Shown piece by piece: positions 1-10,244 of a DNA stretch of 64,000 nt. The translations under genes and the position numbers were made by a program. Each line of letters opens with the position of its first letter. Position 1 is the first letter of the stretch. Origin of the DNA: Billgrantia ethanolica (GTDB taxonomy: Bacteria; Pseudomonadota; Gammaproteobacteria; Pseudomonadales; Halomonadaceae); contig NZ_JABFTX010000002.1 of NCBI RefSeq assembly GCF_021404305.1, positions 806,001 through 870,000 of the forward strand. The letters are read 5' to 3'. Under the pieces are notes generated by a model. The model did not search any database. It was not told where the DNA came from and was given only the letters and a program-made list of their open reading frames with translations.

Positions 1-653
1 GTATCCCGCTGCTGGTGGGCGGCACCATGATGTATGCCAAGCGGCTGCTCGAAGGGGTCGCCAATCTGCCGGCGGCAGATCCGGCAATACGCGCCGAACT
101 GGCCAGAGAGGCCGAGCGGCGTGGTCTGTCGGGGCTGCATGACGAACTGGCGCGGGTCGATCCCGAGGCGGCCCGGCGCATTCACCCCAACGATCCGCAG
201 CGGCTGATGCGGGCTCTGGAGGTCTATCGTGCCAGCGGTACGACCCTCACCGAACTGTGGCGTCGACAACGACCTGAAACCTTCCCATGGGAAGTGCTGT
301 CGATAGGATTCACGCCTGTCGATCGTCGCGTGCTGCACGAGCGAATCGCTGCGCGATTCGAGGTCATGCTGGATTCCGGTCTCGTCACAGAGGTCGAGGC
401 GCTGCGCGCGCGCGGTGACCTGCACCCGGGCCTGCCGTCCATGAAGAGCGTGGGGTATCGTCAAGTTTGGGAATTCCTCGACGGGCAGGGTGACGTTGAG
501 CAGCTGCGCCACCGCACCATCGTGGCAACTCGGCAGTTGGCCAAGCGTCAATTGACCTGGCTACGCAGCTGGCCGGCGCTACACTGGGTCGATAGTCAGA
601 ACCGGTCAGCGCTGGAGGAAGTCCTGAAATTCGTGCGTGAATCGGGCTCTTAG
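1..653 (+). CDS. miaA: tRNA dimethylallyltransferase, 5' end missing
   Basis: C-terminal portion of MiaA, which transfers a dimethylallyl group to N6 of A37 in tRNAs reading UNN codons. The frame is open from base 3 at the window edge, so the N-terminal P-loop lies outside. Visible family landmarks are VGGTMMY, the FTPVDRRVLHERI stretch and the basic tail before the stop (TRQLAKRQLTWLRSW). It lies directly upstream of hfq, the usual gammaproteobacterial order, and the MiaB that acts on the same base is encoded at 55918-57261. GTG at base 15 is only an internal codon, not the start. Confidence 0.95.
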   Translation, partial: IPLLVGGTMMYAKRLLEGVANLPAADPAIRAELAREAERRGLSGLHDELARVDPEAARRIHPNDPQRLMRALEVYRASGTTLTELWRRQRPETFPWEVLSIGFTPVDRRVLHERIAARFEVMLDSGLVTEVEALRARGDLHPGLPSMKSVGYRQVWEFLDGQGDVEQLRHRTIVATRQLAKRQLTWLRSWPALHWVDSQNRSALEEVLKFVRESGS

Positions 654-776
654 CGTAAGATGATGGCTTCGAGTGGCCGGGGGACCAGGCCGAGCCGGCA
701 TGGTGTCATGTCGTGAGACAGACAACCCAAGAACACAACTTTCACCCCTCAAGAGAACGTTTTAGGGAGAGGTAAA

Positions 777-1028
777 ATGTCCAAAGGGCAATCCCTTCAA
801 GACCCATACCTGAACATCCTGCGCAAGGAGCGCATTCCGGTTTCGATTTTCCTGGTCAACGGCATCAAGCTGCAGGGACAGATCGAGTCGTTCGATCAGT
901 TCGTGATTCTGCTGCGCAACACGGTCAGCCAGATGGTCTACAAGCATGCCATCTCGACAGTGGTACCTTCGCGCAACGTGCGGCTGCCGCCGCAGGATCC
1001 CGCGGCTCAGCCGGACAGCAACGCGTGA
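777..1028 (+). CDS. hfq: RNA chaperone Hfq
   Basis: An 83-residue Sm-like protein that forms a hexameric ring and anneals small RNAs to mRNAs. The N-terminal [21 protein letters not shown], the Sm1 region ([20 protein letters not shown]) and the Sm2 [12 protein letters not shown] motif are all intact. The acidic or disordered tail is short (about 15 residues) compared with enterobacterial Hfq. A strong GGGAGAGG ribosome-binding site lies just before the ATG. It is followed after 8 bases by hflX, so the two are almost certainly co-transcribed. Confidence 0.98.
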   Translation: MSKGQSLQDPYLNILRKERIPVSIFLVNGIKLQGQIESFDQFVILLRNTVSQMVYKHAISTVVPSRNVRLPPQDPAAQPDSNA

Positions 1029-1036
1029 GGTATTGA

Positions 1037-2353
1037 TTGTTTTTTGAACGACCCGACGCCGGCGAAACGGCAGTATTGGTCCATGTCGACTTCCAGGACG
1101 AGCGCGAGCGCGAGGATCCGGGCGAGTTCATGGAACTGGTCCGTTCCGCCGGAGCCGAGCCTGCCATGCTGCTCAGCGGCAGCCGGCATCGGCCCGATCC
1201 GCGTACCTTCATCGGTAGCGGCAAGGTAGAGGAGCTGCGCGAAGCGCTGCAGGTACATGGCGCCGAGCTGGTCATCTTCAACCACGGCTTGAGCCCCTCC
1301 CAGGAGCGAAACCTGGAGCGGGTGCTCAAGTGCCGGGTGCTGGATCGCACCGGGCTGATACTCGACATCTTCGCCCAGCGTGCGCGTACCCACGAGGGCA
1401 AGCTGCAGGTCGAACTGGCGCAACTGGAGTACATGTCCACCCGTCTGGTACGAGGCTGGACCCACCTGGAGCGCCAGAAGGGCGGTATCGGCCTGCGCGG
1501 GCCCGGCGAGACCCAGTTGGAGACCGACCGCCGCTTGCTGCGGGCGCGCATCAAGGCAATCCACAAGCGGCTCGACAAGGTGCGCAGCCAGCGCAGCCAG
1601 AATCGTCGTGCCCGCGAGCGAGCCGAAATTCCCAGCGTGTCGCTGGTCGGCTATACCAACGCCGGCAAGTCGACGCTGTTCAATGCGCTGACCGAGGCGA
1701 AGGTCTACGCGGCGGACCAGCTGTTCGCCACGCTCGACCCGACTCTGCGGCGCCTGGAGGTCGGTGACGTCGGCCCCGTGGTGCTCGCGGATACGGTAGG
1801 CTTCATTCGACATCTTCCGCACAAGCTGGTGGAGGCCTTCCAGGCCACCTTGCAGGAAGCGACGGAAGCATCGCTGCTGGTCCACGTGATCGATGCCGCC
1901 GATCCCGATCGCGAACTCAACGTGGAGCAGGTCGAGAACGTGCTCGACGAGATCGGTGCGCTCGACGTGCCGATGCTCAAGGTGATGAACAAGATCGACC
2001 TGCTCGACAGTGCGCCGCGCATCGAGCGCGACGGGCAGGGACGACCCGAAGTGGTGTGGCTCTCGGCCCGCGATGGGCGGGGGCTCGAACTGTTGGGCCA
2101 GGCGCTGTCGGAGCGCCTGGCGGATAACGTGATCGAGTTCAGCATGCAGCTGTCACCGCAGCAGGGCCGTCTGCGCGCGGGCATGCATGAGCTTGGTGCC
2201 GTACAAGAAGAACATTACGAGGAGGGCGGCAAGGTGCGCCTCGACGTGCGCCTGCCTCGCCGCGATTTCCTGCAGTTGATGGCTCGCCTGGGAGAGCGGG
2301 CGGAAGACTATCTTCCGTCTGAGCTGCACGAGCGGCCAGTATGGGATGCGTGA
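1037..2353 (+). CDS. hflX: GTPase HflX
   Basis: Ribosome-associated GTPase that splits stalled or heat-damaged 70S ribosomes. 438 residues, usual length. The N-terminal HflX domain with its glycine-rich segment (GPGETQLE, about 155-162) precedes the G domain: G1 GYTNAGKST (205-213), G3 DTVG (252-255), G4 NKID (318-321). The start is a TTG 8 bases after hfq. It gives the family-typical MFFERPDAGE N-terminus, and no ATG in frame would keep that domain whole. Likely translationally linked to hfq. Confidence 0.96.
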   Translation: MFFERPDAGETAVLVHVDFQDEREREDPGEFMELVRSAGAEPAMLLSGSRHRPDPRTFIGSGKVEELREALQVHGAELVIFNHGLSPSQERNLERVLKCRVLDRTGLILDIFAQRARTHEGKLQVELAQLEYMSTRLVRGWTHLERQKGGIGLRGPGETQLETDRRLLRARIKAIHKRLDKVRSQRSQNRRARERAEIPSVSLVGYTNAGKSTLFNALTEAKVYAADQLFATLDPTLRRLEVGDVGPVVLADTVGFIRHLPHKLVEAFQATLQEATEASLLVHVIDAADPDRELNVEQVENVLDEIGALDVPMLKVMNKIDLLDSAPRIERDGQGRPEVVWLSARDGRGLELLGQALSERLADNVIEFSMQLSPQQGRLRAGMHELGAVQEEHYEEGGKVRLDVRLPRRDFLQLMARLGERAEDYLPSELHERPVWDA

Positions 2354-2499
2354 CGACTGCGGTGTCCTGATCGACTGGATCGACTTCCCTTAGAAATAAC
2401 GGCGGCGGAACCTACCGGCGCCCTACAGGATGGCAACCGGCCTCTCCGTGCGGCTGAGCGAAGCGCCGACACAGAGGCAACGCAGAGTGGAGACGACGT

Positions 2500-3747
2500 A
2501 TGGCTTGGAATGAGCCGGGTGGCGGCAACCAGCATGACCCCTGGAGCGGTGGGGGCCGACGCGGTGGCGGCAGTGGCGGTAACGGCAACGGGGGTGGCGG
2601 CGGTGGTAACCGCGGCGGCAACCAGGGCCCACCCGACCTTGACGAGGCCCTGAAGAAATTTCAGGACAAGCTCAACAACATGCTTGGCGGTCGCGGCGGC
2701 AAGGGCGGCGGCGGTCAAGGCGGAAAGGGCGGCGGTCGGCCACGCAACACCTTCGCGCTGCCCGGGCTGCTGCTGATCATCGCTCTGGGCATCTGGGGAG
2801 CGATGGGCTTCTATCTGGTCGATCAGGCCGAGCGCGGTGTAGTCTTGCGTTTCGGTGAGTTCCAGACCGTCGTGGGCCCTGGCCTGCACTGGAATCCGCC
2901 GCTGATCGACGACGTGCGCATGGTCAACGTGACCCGCGTTCGCTCGCTGACCCAGACTCAGGCGATGCTGACCCGCGACGAGAATATCGTCGAGGTCGAG
3001 ATCTCGGCTCAGTATCAGGTCAACAATCCGCGTGACTTCGTGCTCAACGTGCGCAACCCGCAGCTCTCCATCGAGAATGCGCTGGACAGCGCGCTGCGCC
3101 ACGTGGTGGGTGGCACCGACATGATCGAGATCCTGACCTCCGGTCGTGAGATCCTCGGCAGCTCGGTGGCGAGCCGCCTGCAGACCTACCTGGACAGCTA
3201 CGGCACCGGTATCCGTCTGCAGACCATCAACATCGAGTCGACCTCTGCGCCGGCACCCGTCATCGATGCCTTCGACGACGTGATCCGGGCCCGTGAGGAT
3301 CGTCAGCGGACCATCAACGAAGGCATGGCCTACGCCAACGCTATCATCCCGGCCGCTCAGGGTCAGGCGCAGCGTCTGGTCGAGCAGGGCCAGGGTTACC
3401 GCGAGTCGGTGGTGGCCGAAGCCCAGGGTCAGGTCAACCGCTTCAACGCGCTGCTGGCTCAGTACCGCAACGCACCGGAGATCATGCGTGAGCGTCTCTA
3501 CATCGACGCCATGGCCGACGTCTTCGCTCGCACGCCGAAGGTGCTGATCGACGTGCGCGACGACGCACCGCTGATGTACCTGCCGCTCGACCAGCGCCCC
3601 GGTGGCCAGACTGGCGGTGGCGAAGGCAACGGTGAGGCGGCTCGCGGCGAAAGCGGCGAGCTCGACCCGCGCGTGCTCGAGCGCCTGCGCACGACGACCT
3701 CGGCGCAGGGTGGCAATACCGGTGGTATCCGCAGGGAGGGCCGCTAA
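2500..3747 (+). CDS. hflK: FtsH protease modulator HflK
   Basis: SPFH/band-7 membrane protein that with HflC forms a large cage around FtsH at the inner membrane and restrains its proteolysis. 415 residues: a disordered glycine-rich N-terminus (about 1-80), one transmembrane helix (about 86-108), then the SPFH domain beginning at VVLRFGEF and a coiled-coil region rich in AQGQAQR. The stop codon abuts the hflC start with no gap. The glycine-rich lead is longer and more repetitive than in E. coli HflK. Confidence 0.96.
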   Translation: MAWNEPGGGNQHDPWSGGGRRGGGSGGNGNGGGGGGNRGGNQGPPDLDEALKKFQDKLNNMLGGRGGKGGGGQGGKGGGRPRNTFALPGLLLIIALGIWGAMGFYLVDQAERGVVLRFGEFQTVVGPGLHWNPPLIDDVRMVNVTRVRSLTQTQAMLTRDENIVEVEISAQYQVNNPRDFVLNVRNPQLSIENALDSALRHVVGGTDMIEILTSGREILGSSVASRLQTYLDSYGTGIRLQTINIESTSAPAPVIDAFDDVIRAREDRQRTINEGMAYANAIIPAAQGQAQRLVEQGQGYRESVVAEAQGQVNRFNALLAQYRNAPEIMRERLYIDAMADVFARTPKVLIDVRDDAPLMYLPLDQRPGGQTGGGEGNGEAARGESGELDPRVLERLRTTTSAQGGNTGGIRREGR

Positions 3748-4632
3748 ATGGTGAACAACCGTTCCTTGATCATCGTGGGTGGCCTCGCTGCCGTGGCCTG
3801 GCTGGCCAGCAACAGTCTCTACGTGGTCGACGAGACCGAGCGTGCCGTCAAGCTGCGCTTCGGTGAGGTCATCGAAGAGAACATCCAGCCCGGGCTGCAC
3901 TTCAAGGTGCCGATCACCCAGACGGTTCGCAAGTTCGATACCCGGGTACTGACGCTGGATACCGATACCAGCCGCTACCTGACCCTCGAGCAGAAGGCGG
4001 TGATCGTGGACTCCTACGTCAAGTGGCAGGTGGTCAACCCCACCCGTTACTACGAGGCTACCGCCGGCGACGAGATGATGGCGATCCGCCTGATTCAGCC
4101 ACGGGTCGACGAGAGTCTGCGTAACGAGTTCGGTCGTCTGGACCTGCAGCAGATCATCGCCGAGCGTCGCGACGATCTGATGATTCGCCCGACCCAGGAG
4201 CTCGATTCGCTGATGCGTGAGGAACTGGGGGTGTCGATCCTCGACATTCGCGTCAAGCGTATCGATCTGCCCGAGGACGTTTCCGCCGCGGTCTTCGACC
4301 GCATGCGCTCCGAGCGTGAGCGGGAAGCGCGCGAGTGGCGCGCCCAGGGTCAGGAAGAGGCCGAGCGGATTCGCGCCAACGCCGACCGTCGTCGCCAGGT
4401 ACTGCTGGCCCAGGCCACCGAGCGGGCCGAGACCCTGCGCGGTGAGGGCGATGCCGAAGCGGCGGCCATCTTCTCGGAGGCCTATGGCCAGAACCAGGAG
4501 TTCTTCACCTTCTGGCGCAGCATCAACGCCTACCGCGAGAGCTTCGACGGCGAGCGGGACATGCTGGTACTCGATCCGACCAGCGACTTCTTCCGCTACC
4601 TGCGCAGCCCGGCGATCCAGAACGACGAGTGA
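3748..4632 (+). CDS. hflC: FtsH protease modulator HflC
   Basis: Partner of HflK in the FtsH-regulating complex. 294 residues with an N-terminal signal-anchor helix (about 7-25, SLIIVGGLAAVAWLASNSLYVV), an SPFH domain (VKLRFGEV onward) and a charged coiled coil (EREREAREWRAQGQEEAERIR). It starts immediately after the hflK stop, which implies coupled translation and equal amounts of both subunits. The gene is closed by a hairpin terminator at 4724-4746. Confidence 0.96.
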   Translation: MVNNRSLIIVGGLAAVAWLASNSLYVVDETERAVKLRFGEVIEENIQPGLHFKVPITQTVRKFDTRVLTLDTDTSRYLTLEQKAVIVDSYVKWQVVNPTRYYEATAGDEMMAIRLIQPRVDESLRNEFGRLDLQQIIAERRDDLMIRPTQELDSLMREELGVSILDIRVKRIDLPEDVSAAVFDRMRSEREREAREWRAQGQEEAERIRANADRRRQVLLAQATERAETLRGEGDAEAAAIFSEAYGQNQEFFTFWRSINAYRESFDGERDMLVLDPTSDFFRYLRSPAIQNDE

Positions 4633-4689
4633 CCCGCAGCGTCGGCCGGCCGCGGGCCGGCTGACGCTCGTTGTCCCCGCATGACGGGG

Positions 4690-4717
4690 TTCAACCTGGC
4701 GTCAAACGTGATAGAAT
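4690..4717 (+). promoter_or_regulatory. Putative sigma-70 promoter for hisZ-purA
   Basis: TTCAAC (4690-4695), a 16-base spacer and TAGAAT (4712-4717) sit in the hflC-hisZ gap. Transcription would begin close to 4724, which is the left arm of the hairpin described separately. Read by eye only, without a scoring matrix. Confidence 0.4.
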
Positions 4718-4723
4718 CCCTGA

Positions 4724-4746
4724 ACCGGGCGTGGCCCGGTTTTTTT
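4724..4746 (+). terminator. Rho-independent terminator after hflC
   Basis: Perfect 7-bp stem ACCGGGC/GCCCGGT with a GTG loop, followed by six T residues. It closes the miaA-hflC transcription unit. It lies immediately downstream of a -10-like TAGAAT, so it could also attenuate a promoter reading into hisZ. Confidence 0.75.
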
Positions 4747-4809
4747 GTGGGCCTTTTTTACCTTCGAAACCCTTTTCGCCCCGCCCAAACGTCTTGCAGG
4801 ATTGACCAT

Positions 4810-5985
4810 ATGACCATCGCTGACCGCTGGCTGCTGCCCGACGGCATGGATGAGGTGCTGCCGCCCCAGGCGAGCCGCATGGAGGAGCTGCGCCGCACGC
4901 TGCTCGATCTCTATTATCGCTGGGGATACGACCAGGTCATGCCGCCGCCGGTGGAGTTTCTCGACTCGCTGTTGACCGGTACCGGTACCGACCTGGACCT
5001 GCAGACCTTCAAGCTGACCGACCAGCTCACCGGCCGCCTGATGGGCGTGAGCGCCGACGTGACGCCTCAGGTGGCGCGCATGGATGCTCACTCCATGCGC
5101 CACCAGGGGCCGGCACGTCTGTGCTACTGCACCAACGTGCTGCGCGCCAAGGCCGATCAGTATCAGGGCGGACGCAGTCCGGTGCAGGTCGGCGTCGAGC
5201 TGTTCGGCCATGCGGGCCTGGAAGCCGACCTCGAAATCCTGCGCCTGGCACTGCAGAGTCTCAAGGCGGCCGGGGCCGTCGAGCTGCACTTGGCGCTGGG
5301 CCACATCGGCATCTATCGTAGCCTGGTACAGGCTGCGGCACTGGATCACGACCGCGAGCGCGCACTGTTCGAAGCGCTGGAGCTCAAGTCGCCCGGCGCC
5401 CTTGCCGAGCAGGTCGAGGACAGCGTAACCGACCCGGCGCTGGCGGAGATGTTCCGTGCGCTGGGGCGGCTGCATGGCGGCACCGAGGTGCTGGAGGCCG
5501 CACGTGAGGCCTTCGCCGGCGCCCCTGCGGCGGTGGCCGAGGCGTTGGCTCAGCTGCGTGCACTGCATCAAGGCGTGATCGAGGAGCATCCCGAGGTCGA
5601 GATATACTTCGATCTGGCCGAGCTGCGTGGCTATCAGTATCACACCGGCATGATGTTCGCGGCCTTCGTGCCGGGTTACGGTCAGGCCTTGGCCAAGGGC
5701 GGGCGTTACGACGATACCGGGCGCGCCTTCGGCCGGGCGCGACCCGCCACCGGTTTCTCGATGGATCTCAAGCTGCTCGCTACCTTGGTGCAGAGCGAGC
5801 CGCCCCGCGACGGCATCTGGGCGCCTGCCACCGGCGAGGGGCTGAGCGAGGCGATTGCCGCGCTGCGCGACGGCGGGCACCGGGTGGTACAGGCGCTGCC
5901 GGGCCAGGCGACATCTCCCGAGGTGCATCGCTGCAGCCGCCGTCTCAGCCTCGTCGACGGACGCTGGCAGACGGAGGCTCTGTAG
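4810..5985 (+). CDS. hisZ: ATP phosphoribosyltransferase regulatory subunit HisZ
   Basis: Catalytically inactive histidyl-tRNA-synthetase paralogue that pairs with short-form HisG to activate and feedback-regulate the first step of histidine synthesis. 391 residues, matching the family. Recognisable class II synthetase-like blocks include the LLPDGMDEVLPPQA start, TFKLTDQLTGRLMGVSADVTPQVAR and a GGRYDDTGRAFG segment. I start at the ATG at 4810 because upstream in-frame codons run through the promoter and terminator. Its place between hflC and purA is common in gammaproteobacteria. Confidence 0.94.
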   Translation: MTIADRWLLPDGMDEVLPPQASRMEELRRTLLDLYYRWGYDQVMPPPVEFLDSLLTGTGTDLDLQTFKLTDQLTGRLMGVSADVTPQVARMDAHSMRHQGPARLCYCTNVLRAKADQYQGGRSPVQVGVELFGHAGLEADLEILRLALQSLKAAGAVELHLALGHIGIYRSLVQAAALDHDRERALFEALELKSPGALAEQVEDSVTDPALAEMFRALGRLHGGTEVLEAAREAFAGAPAAVAEALAQLRALHQGVIEEHPEVEIYFDLAELRGYQYHTGMMFAAFVPGYGQALAKGGRYDDTGRAFGRARPATGFSMDLKLLATLVQSEPPRDGIWAPATGEGLSEAIAALRDGGHRVVQALPGQATSPEVHRCSRRLSLVDGRWQTEAL

Positions 5986-6098
5986 GGCTAGGCGTCGGTG
6001 CGGCTGCCTAGGCCAGATTTGGACGACACCGGCATGCGGGCCGGAACACGAGTGCGGCCCGCGGGCCGGATCATCGACGCGCACTTACGCGGCGCTGA

Positions 6099-7412
<1,314 letters not shown>

Positions 7413-7443
7413 TCGCTTAAGTGCGCTATCTACAGTAACGATT

Positions 7444-7475
7444 CGAGGCCGGCCAAGTCGCCGGCCTCGTTCGTT
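7444..7475. terminator. Hairpin between convergent purA and polysaccharide operon
   Basis: Ten-bp perfect stem CGAGGCCGGC/GCCGGCCTCG (7444-7453 with 7460-7469), 6-base loop, followed by TTCGTTT. The T run is interrupted, so termination strength is uncertain. The position 32 bases after purA suits a terminator. Confidence 0.6.
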
Positions 7476-7499
7476 TCGCGAAGTGCAGCCGTGGAAACT

Positions 7500-7531
7500 G
7501 CTAGCGAACCCGGTGCGGCGGGCTCGCTAGC
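7500..7531 (-). terminator. Long hairpin at the end of the polysaccharide operon
   Basis: Imperfect 13-bp stem with one A-C mismatch (7500-7512 with 7519-7531) and a 6-base loop. It lies 12 bases past the stop codon of the Sel1-repeat gene on the minus strand. No T run follows in that direction, so it may act as an RNA 3'-end stabiliser or need Rho. Confidence 0.5.
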
Positions 7532-7542
7532 GTGTCAGCGGC

Positions 7543-10176
7543 TCATTCCTCAACTTCCACGTCGCTGGCGGCAGCGATGGCCTCCTCGTCGGTAAGCAGC
7601 TGGCGCAGCGTTTCCACGGCGAGCTGGCCTTCGCTTTCGAAGACATTGTCCAGCCACAGCAGGGCCTGTTCCTGGTTGGCCTGCAGGCCGCGGGAAGTGA
7701 GGTACGCCTCGGCCAGGGCCAGGCGGGCGCTGTGGTGCCCTTGGCTGGCAGCTTCATAGAGGTAGTCGGCGCCTCGCTCAGGGTCGCGTTCCACGGTCAC
7801 GCCGCGCAGATACTCTCGACCCAGCGAGGCTTGCGCTCCCGGATGGCCCTGTTCGGCAGCGGCGAGCAGTAGCTCATGGCCGCGCTCGACATCCTGTGCA
7901 ATGGCACCGTCGCCGCGCATCAGGGCGAGGCCCAGGGCGGCGCTTGCATAGTCGGCGCCTGCGTCGACGGCCTGCTGATACCAGCGCTCAGCCTCCTCGG
8001 CGCTCTGCTCGACGCCGTCGCCGTGCTGATAGGCCTCGCCCAGCGCGAAAGCGGCGTTCGGCATGCCCGCTTCGGCAGCTTGCTGCAGCAGCTCCAGGCC
8101 GCGATCGATGTCTTGCTCTACATGGCTGCCGGTGAGATAGGCTTCGCCCAGATTGGCTCGCGCGCCAGTGTGGCCACGGGCCACGGCGGCTTCCAGATAC
8201 TCGACGGCCGTGGCGTCGTCACCCCGATCCATGTACAGGCGGCCGAGGCTTGCGGCTGCGCCGGCATGACCGGCCTGATGGGCTTGCCCCAGCCAGTACT
8301 CTGCCCGGCCCTGATCGTGTTCGACACCTTCGCCATTGAGGAAGGCGCGGCCAAGGTCGGCCATGGCGCCAGGATGGCCGTCTTCCGCCGCCGCCACCAG
8401 AGCCTGGATATCGCCCTGGGCACCCAGATCGCGCTGGACATAGGTCAGAGCATCATCGGCGGACTCATGACCCGCCTCCTGCGCACGCGTCAGCCAGCGG
8501 TTGGCCTCGGCGAGGTCGCGTTCCACGCCCTCACCATGGCGATAGGCACGGCCCAGTACCACCATGGCATAGGCATCGCCCTCATGTGCGGCCTGACTCA
8601 CCAGTCGGATACCTTCGCGTGGGTCACCTTCCAGGCTGCCATCCAGATAGGCTTCGCCGAGCTGGGTCAGTGCCGTGGTGTCGCCGGCCTGGGCGGCATT
8701 TTCGAGAAGCTCTCGCCCTCTGACAGGGTCATACGGCAGCACCTCGCCGGCGAGATAGGCCGAGCCCAGCAGGCGCATGGCCCCGCTTTGGCCGCGCTCG
8801 GCGGCCTGCTCCAGCAGCTCCTCGGCGCGAGTAGGATCCGGTGGCGTGCCGCGCCCCTCGAGCAGGGCGCCGCCGAGCTGCTCGGTGGCCCAGGGGTGAC
8901 CAAGTTCATGACTGCGTTCGAGATAGTCGACGGCAATGTAAGGTTGGCCTGCGACTCGTTCGTCATCCAGATAGAGCGAGCCCAACTGGGCCAACGCCAG
9001 CGGGTGATCCTGCTCGGCGGCCTGCTCGAGCAGGCCCATGCCGCGGGGCAGGTCGTTGAGCCCGGCCTGGCCTTCGACCAGAGCGCGTCCCAAAATGACG
9101 CGGGCATCGACCGAGCCGGCCTCGATCGCCTCGCGCAGCCAGCGCTCGGCGCGCACCGGTTCGGGGCGGCCAGTATCGGGTTCGAGTAGCGCCTGGCCCA
9201 GGTGCGTCATGGCGTCGACGTTACCTTGGCCTGCCGCATCTTCCAGCAGCTCGAGACCCTGCTGGCGATTCCCGTCCCGGGTCAGGTCGCGCCCGGCTCT
9301 GGCCAGGGCATCGAGATCGCCGGCCTCGGCCGCCTGCTGCAGCCAGTGGATGCGCTGATCGGGCTGGTCGCCGAGCAGTCCTTCTTCGCTGTGCAGCGAC
9401 GCCAGCTGCAGCATGGCGTTGACATTGCCTTGGGCCGCCTCGTTTTCGAGTATGTCGGCGTAGCGCTGGGCGTAATCCATCGAGCGGGCCGGGTCTTGCT
9501 CCAACCAGCCGCCGGGGGCATGGGCTACAGCAAGGGCCTCGAGGGCCGCGGGCTCTCCGCGCGCGGCCGCTTCGCTGTAGAGCCGGTGGGCCAGCTCGGG
9601 ATCGGCCTCGACGCCTTCGCCGCCTTCGGCTAGCAGGCGGGCCAGCAAGACCTCGGCATTGCGATCGAGATCGGCCTCCTTGGCTTGCCACAGCAGGTAG
9701 TAGGCGAGTACGTCGTTACGCTCTACGCCCCTGCCTTCGAGGTAGAGGCGGCCTAGGTTCAGCGAGGCATGGCCGTGGATCGGCGAGGGCCGTTCGATGG
9801 CCATACCATAGAGCCGGGCGGCCTCGACGCGGTCAACCTCCACGCCCTGGCCACGCTCGTAGAGCTTGCCCATTTCGTAGTAGGCGGGCGGAAAGCCCAT
9901 CTCCATCAGCGGCTGCAGCTGCTCGATGGCCTCTTCGTAGTTTCCCGCGGCAATGATGTCCTGGGCTCGGTTGATACGATCCCAGTCGTGGCCATCCATG
10001 GGGGCCTCGATATCGACCTCGAACCAGGCCGCATATTCGGCAGGCACGGGGTCGGCATGTTCGCCGCCCGGTGGCTCATGGGTCACGGCGCAGCCGGCCA
10101 GCCAGGCCGCCAGGGTTATCGCTGCGGAGAATCGCAGCGAGGGGATGAGTCGAGTCCTGTTCGCTATTGGTTCCAT
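7543..10176 (-). CDS. Very long Sel1-repeat lipoprotein, AlgK-like scaffold of polysaccharide export
   Basis: Last gene of the ugd operon. 877 residues: a lipoprotein signal ending in LAGC (about 25-28), a short acidic linker, then more than twenty roughly 36-residue Sel1/TPR-like helical repeats (pattern A..LG.lY..G.gV..D...A..wl..Aa..Gh) almost to the C-terminus, closing with an acidic tail. AlgK of Pseudomonas is also a Sel1-repeat outer-membrane lipoprotein that organises the alginate secretin, but is only about half this length. I infer the same scaffold role. No beta-barrel domain is fused. The start at 10176 is chosen because GAGGGGA precedes it and the signal peptide begins there; an in-frame ATG at 10248 overlaps the previous gene. 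Confidence 0.82.
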   Translation of the reverse strand: MEPIANRTRLIPSLRFSAAITLAAWLAGCAVTHEPPGGEHADPVPAEYAAWFEVDIEAPMDGHDWDRINRAQDIIAAGNYEEAIEQLQPLMEMGFPPAYYEMGKLYERGQGVEVDRVEAARLYGMAIERPSPIHGHASLNLGRLYLEGRGVERNDVLAYYLLWQAKEADLDRNAEVLLARLLAEGGEGVEADPELAHRLYSEAAARGEPAALEALAVAHAPGGWLEQDPARSMDYAQRYADILENEAAQGNVNAMLQLASLHSEEGLLGDQPDQRIHWLQQAAEAGDLDALARAGRDLTRDGNRQQGLELLEDAAGQGNVDAMTHLGQALLEPDTGRPEPVRAERWLREAIEAGSVDARVILGRALVEGQAGLNDLPRGMGLLEQAAEQDHPLALAQLGSLYLDDERVAGQPYIAVDYLERSHELGHPWATEQLGGALLEGRGTPPDPTRAEELLEQAAERGQSGAMRLLGSAYLAGEVLPYDPVRGRELLENAAQAGDTTALTQLGEAYLDGSLEGDPREGIRLVSQAAHEGDAYAMVVLGRAYRHGEGVERDLAEANRWLTRAQEAGHESADDALTYVQRDLGAQGDIQALVAAAEDGHPGAMADLGRAFLNGEGVEHDQGRAEYWLGQAHQAGHAGAAASLGRLYMDRGDDATAVEYLEAAVARGHTGARANLGEAYLTGSHVEQDIDRGLELLQQAAEAGMPNAAFALGEAYQHGDGVEQSAEEAERWYQQAVDAGADYASAALGLALMRGDGAIAQDVERGHELLLAAAEQGHPGAQASLGREYLRGVTVERDPERGADYLYEAASQGHHSARLALAEAYLTSRGLQANQEQALLWLDNVFESEGQLAVETLRQLLTDEEAIAAASDVEVEE

Positions 10177-10190
10177 GTGTTCCCCTCTCT

Positions 10191-10220
10191 CTATGTCGTA
10201 TCGTCCTATGTCGTATCGTC
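10191..10220. repeat. Perfect 15-bp tandem duplication
   Basis: The unit CTATGTCGTATCGTC occurs twice head to tail (10191-10205, 10206-10220) in the 68-base gap between the PL5-like gene and the Sel1-repeat gene, and decays into GTGTCGTG afterwards. It changes the spacing between the two genes without touching either coding frame. Confidence 0.9.
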
Positions 10221-10244
10221 GTGTCGTGTGCAGTTGGCTCCGTT

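Noticed and set aside
2308..3900. 530-codon antisense frame over hflK
   Set aside because: Shadow of hflK/hflC; no family features.
6036..6067. GC-rich inverted repeat between hisZ and purA as a terminator
   Set aside because: No T run and a 13-base loop; hisZ and purA are likely co-transcribed.
4702..6084. 460-codon antisense frame over hisZ
   Set aside because: Shadow of hisZ, running through its terminator and promoter region.
7876..9189. 437-codon plus-strand frame inside the Sel1-repeat gene
   Set aside because: Arises from the repeated codon pattern of the Sel1 units on the other strand; ragged repeats and no start site.
10191..10220. CRISPR-like repeat
   Set aside because: Only two adjacent 15-bp copies without spacers and no cas genes.
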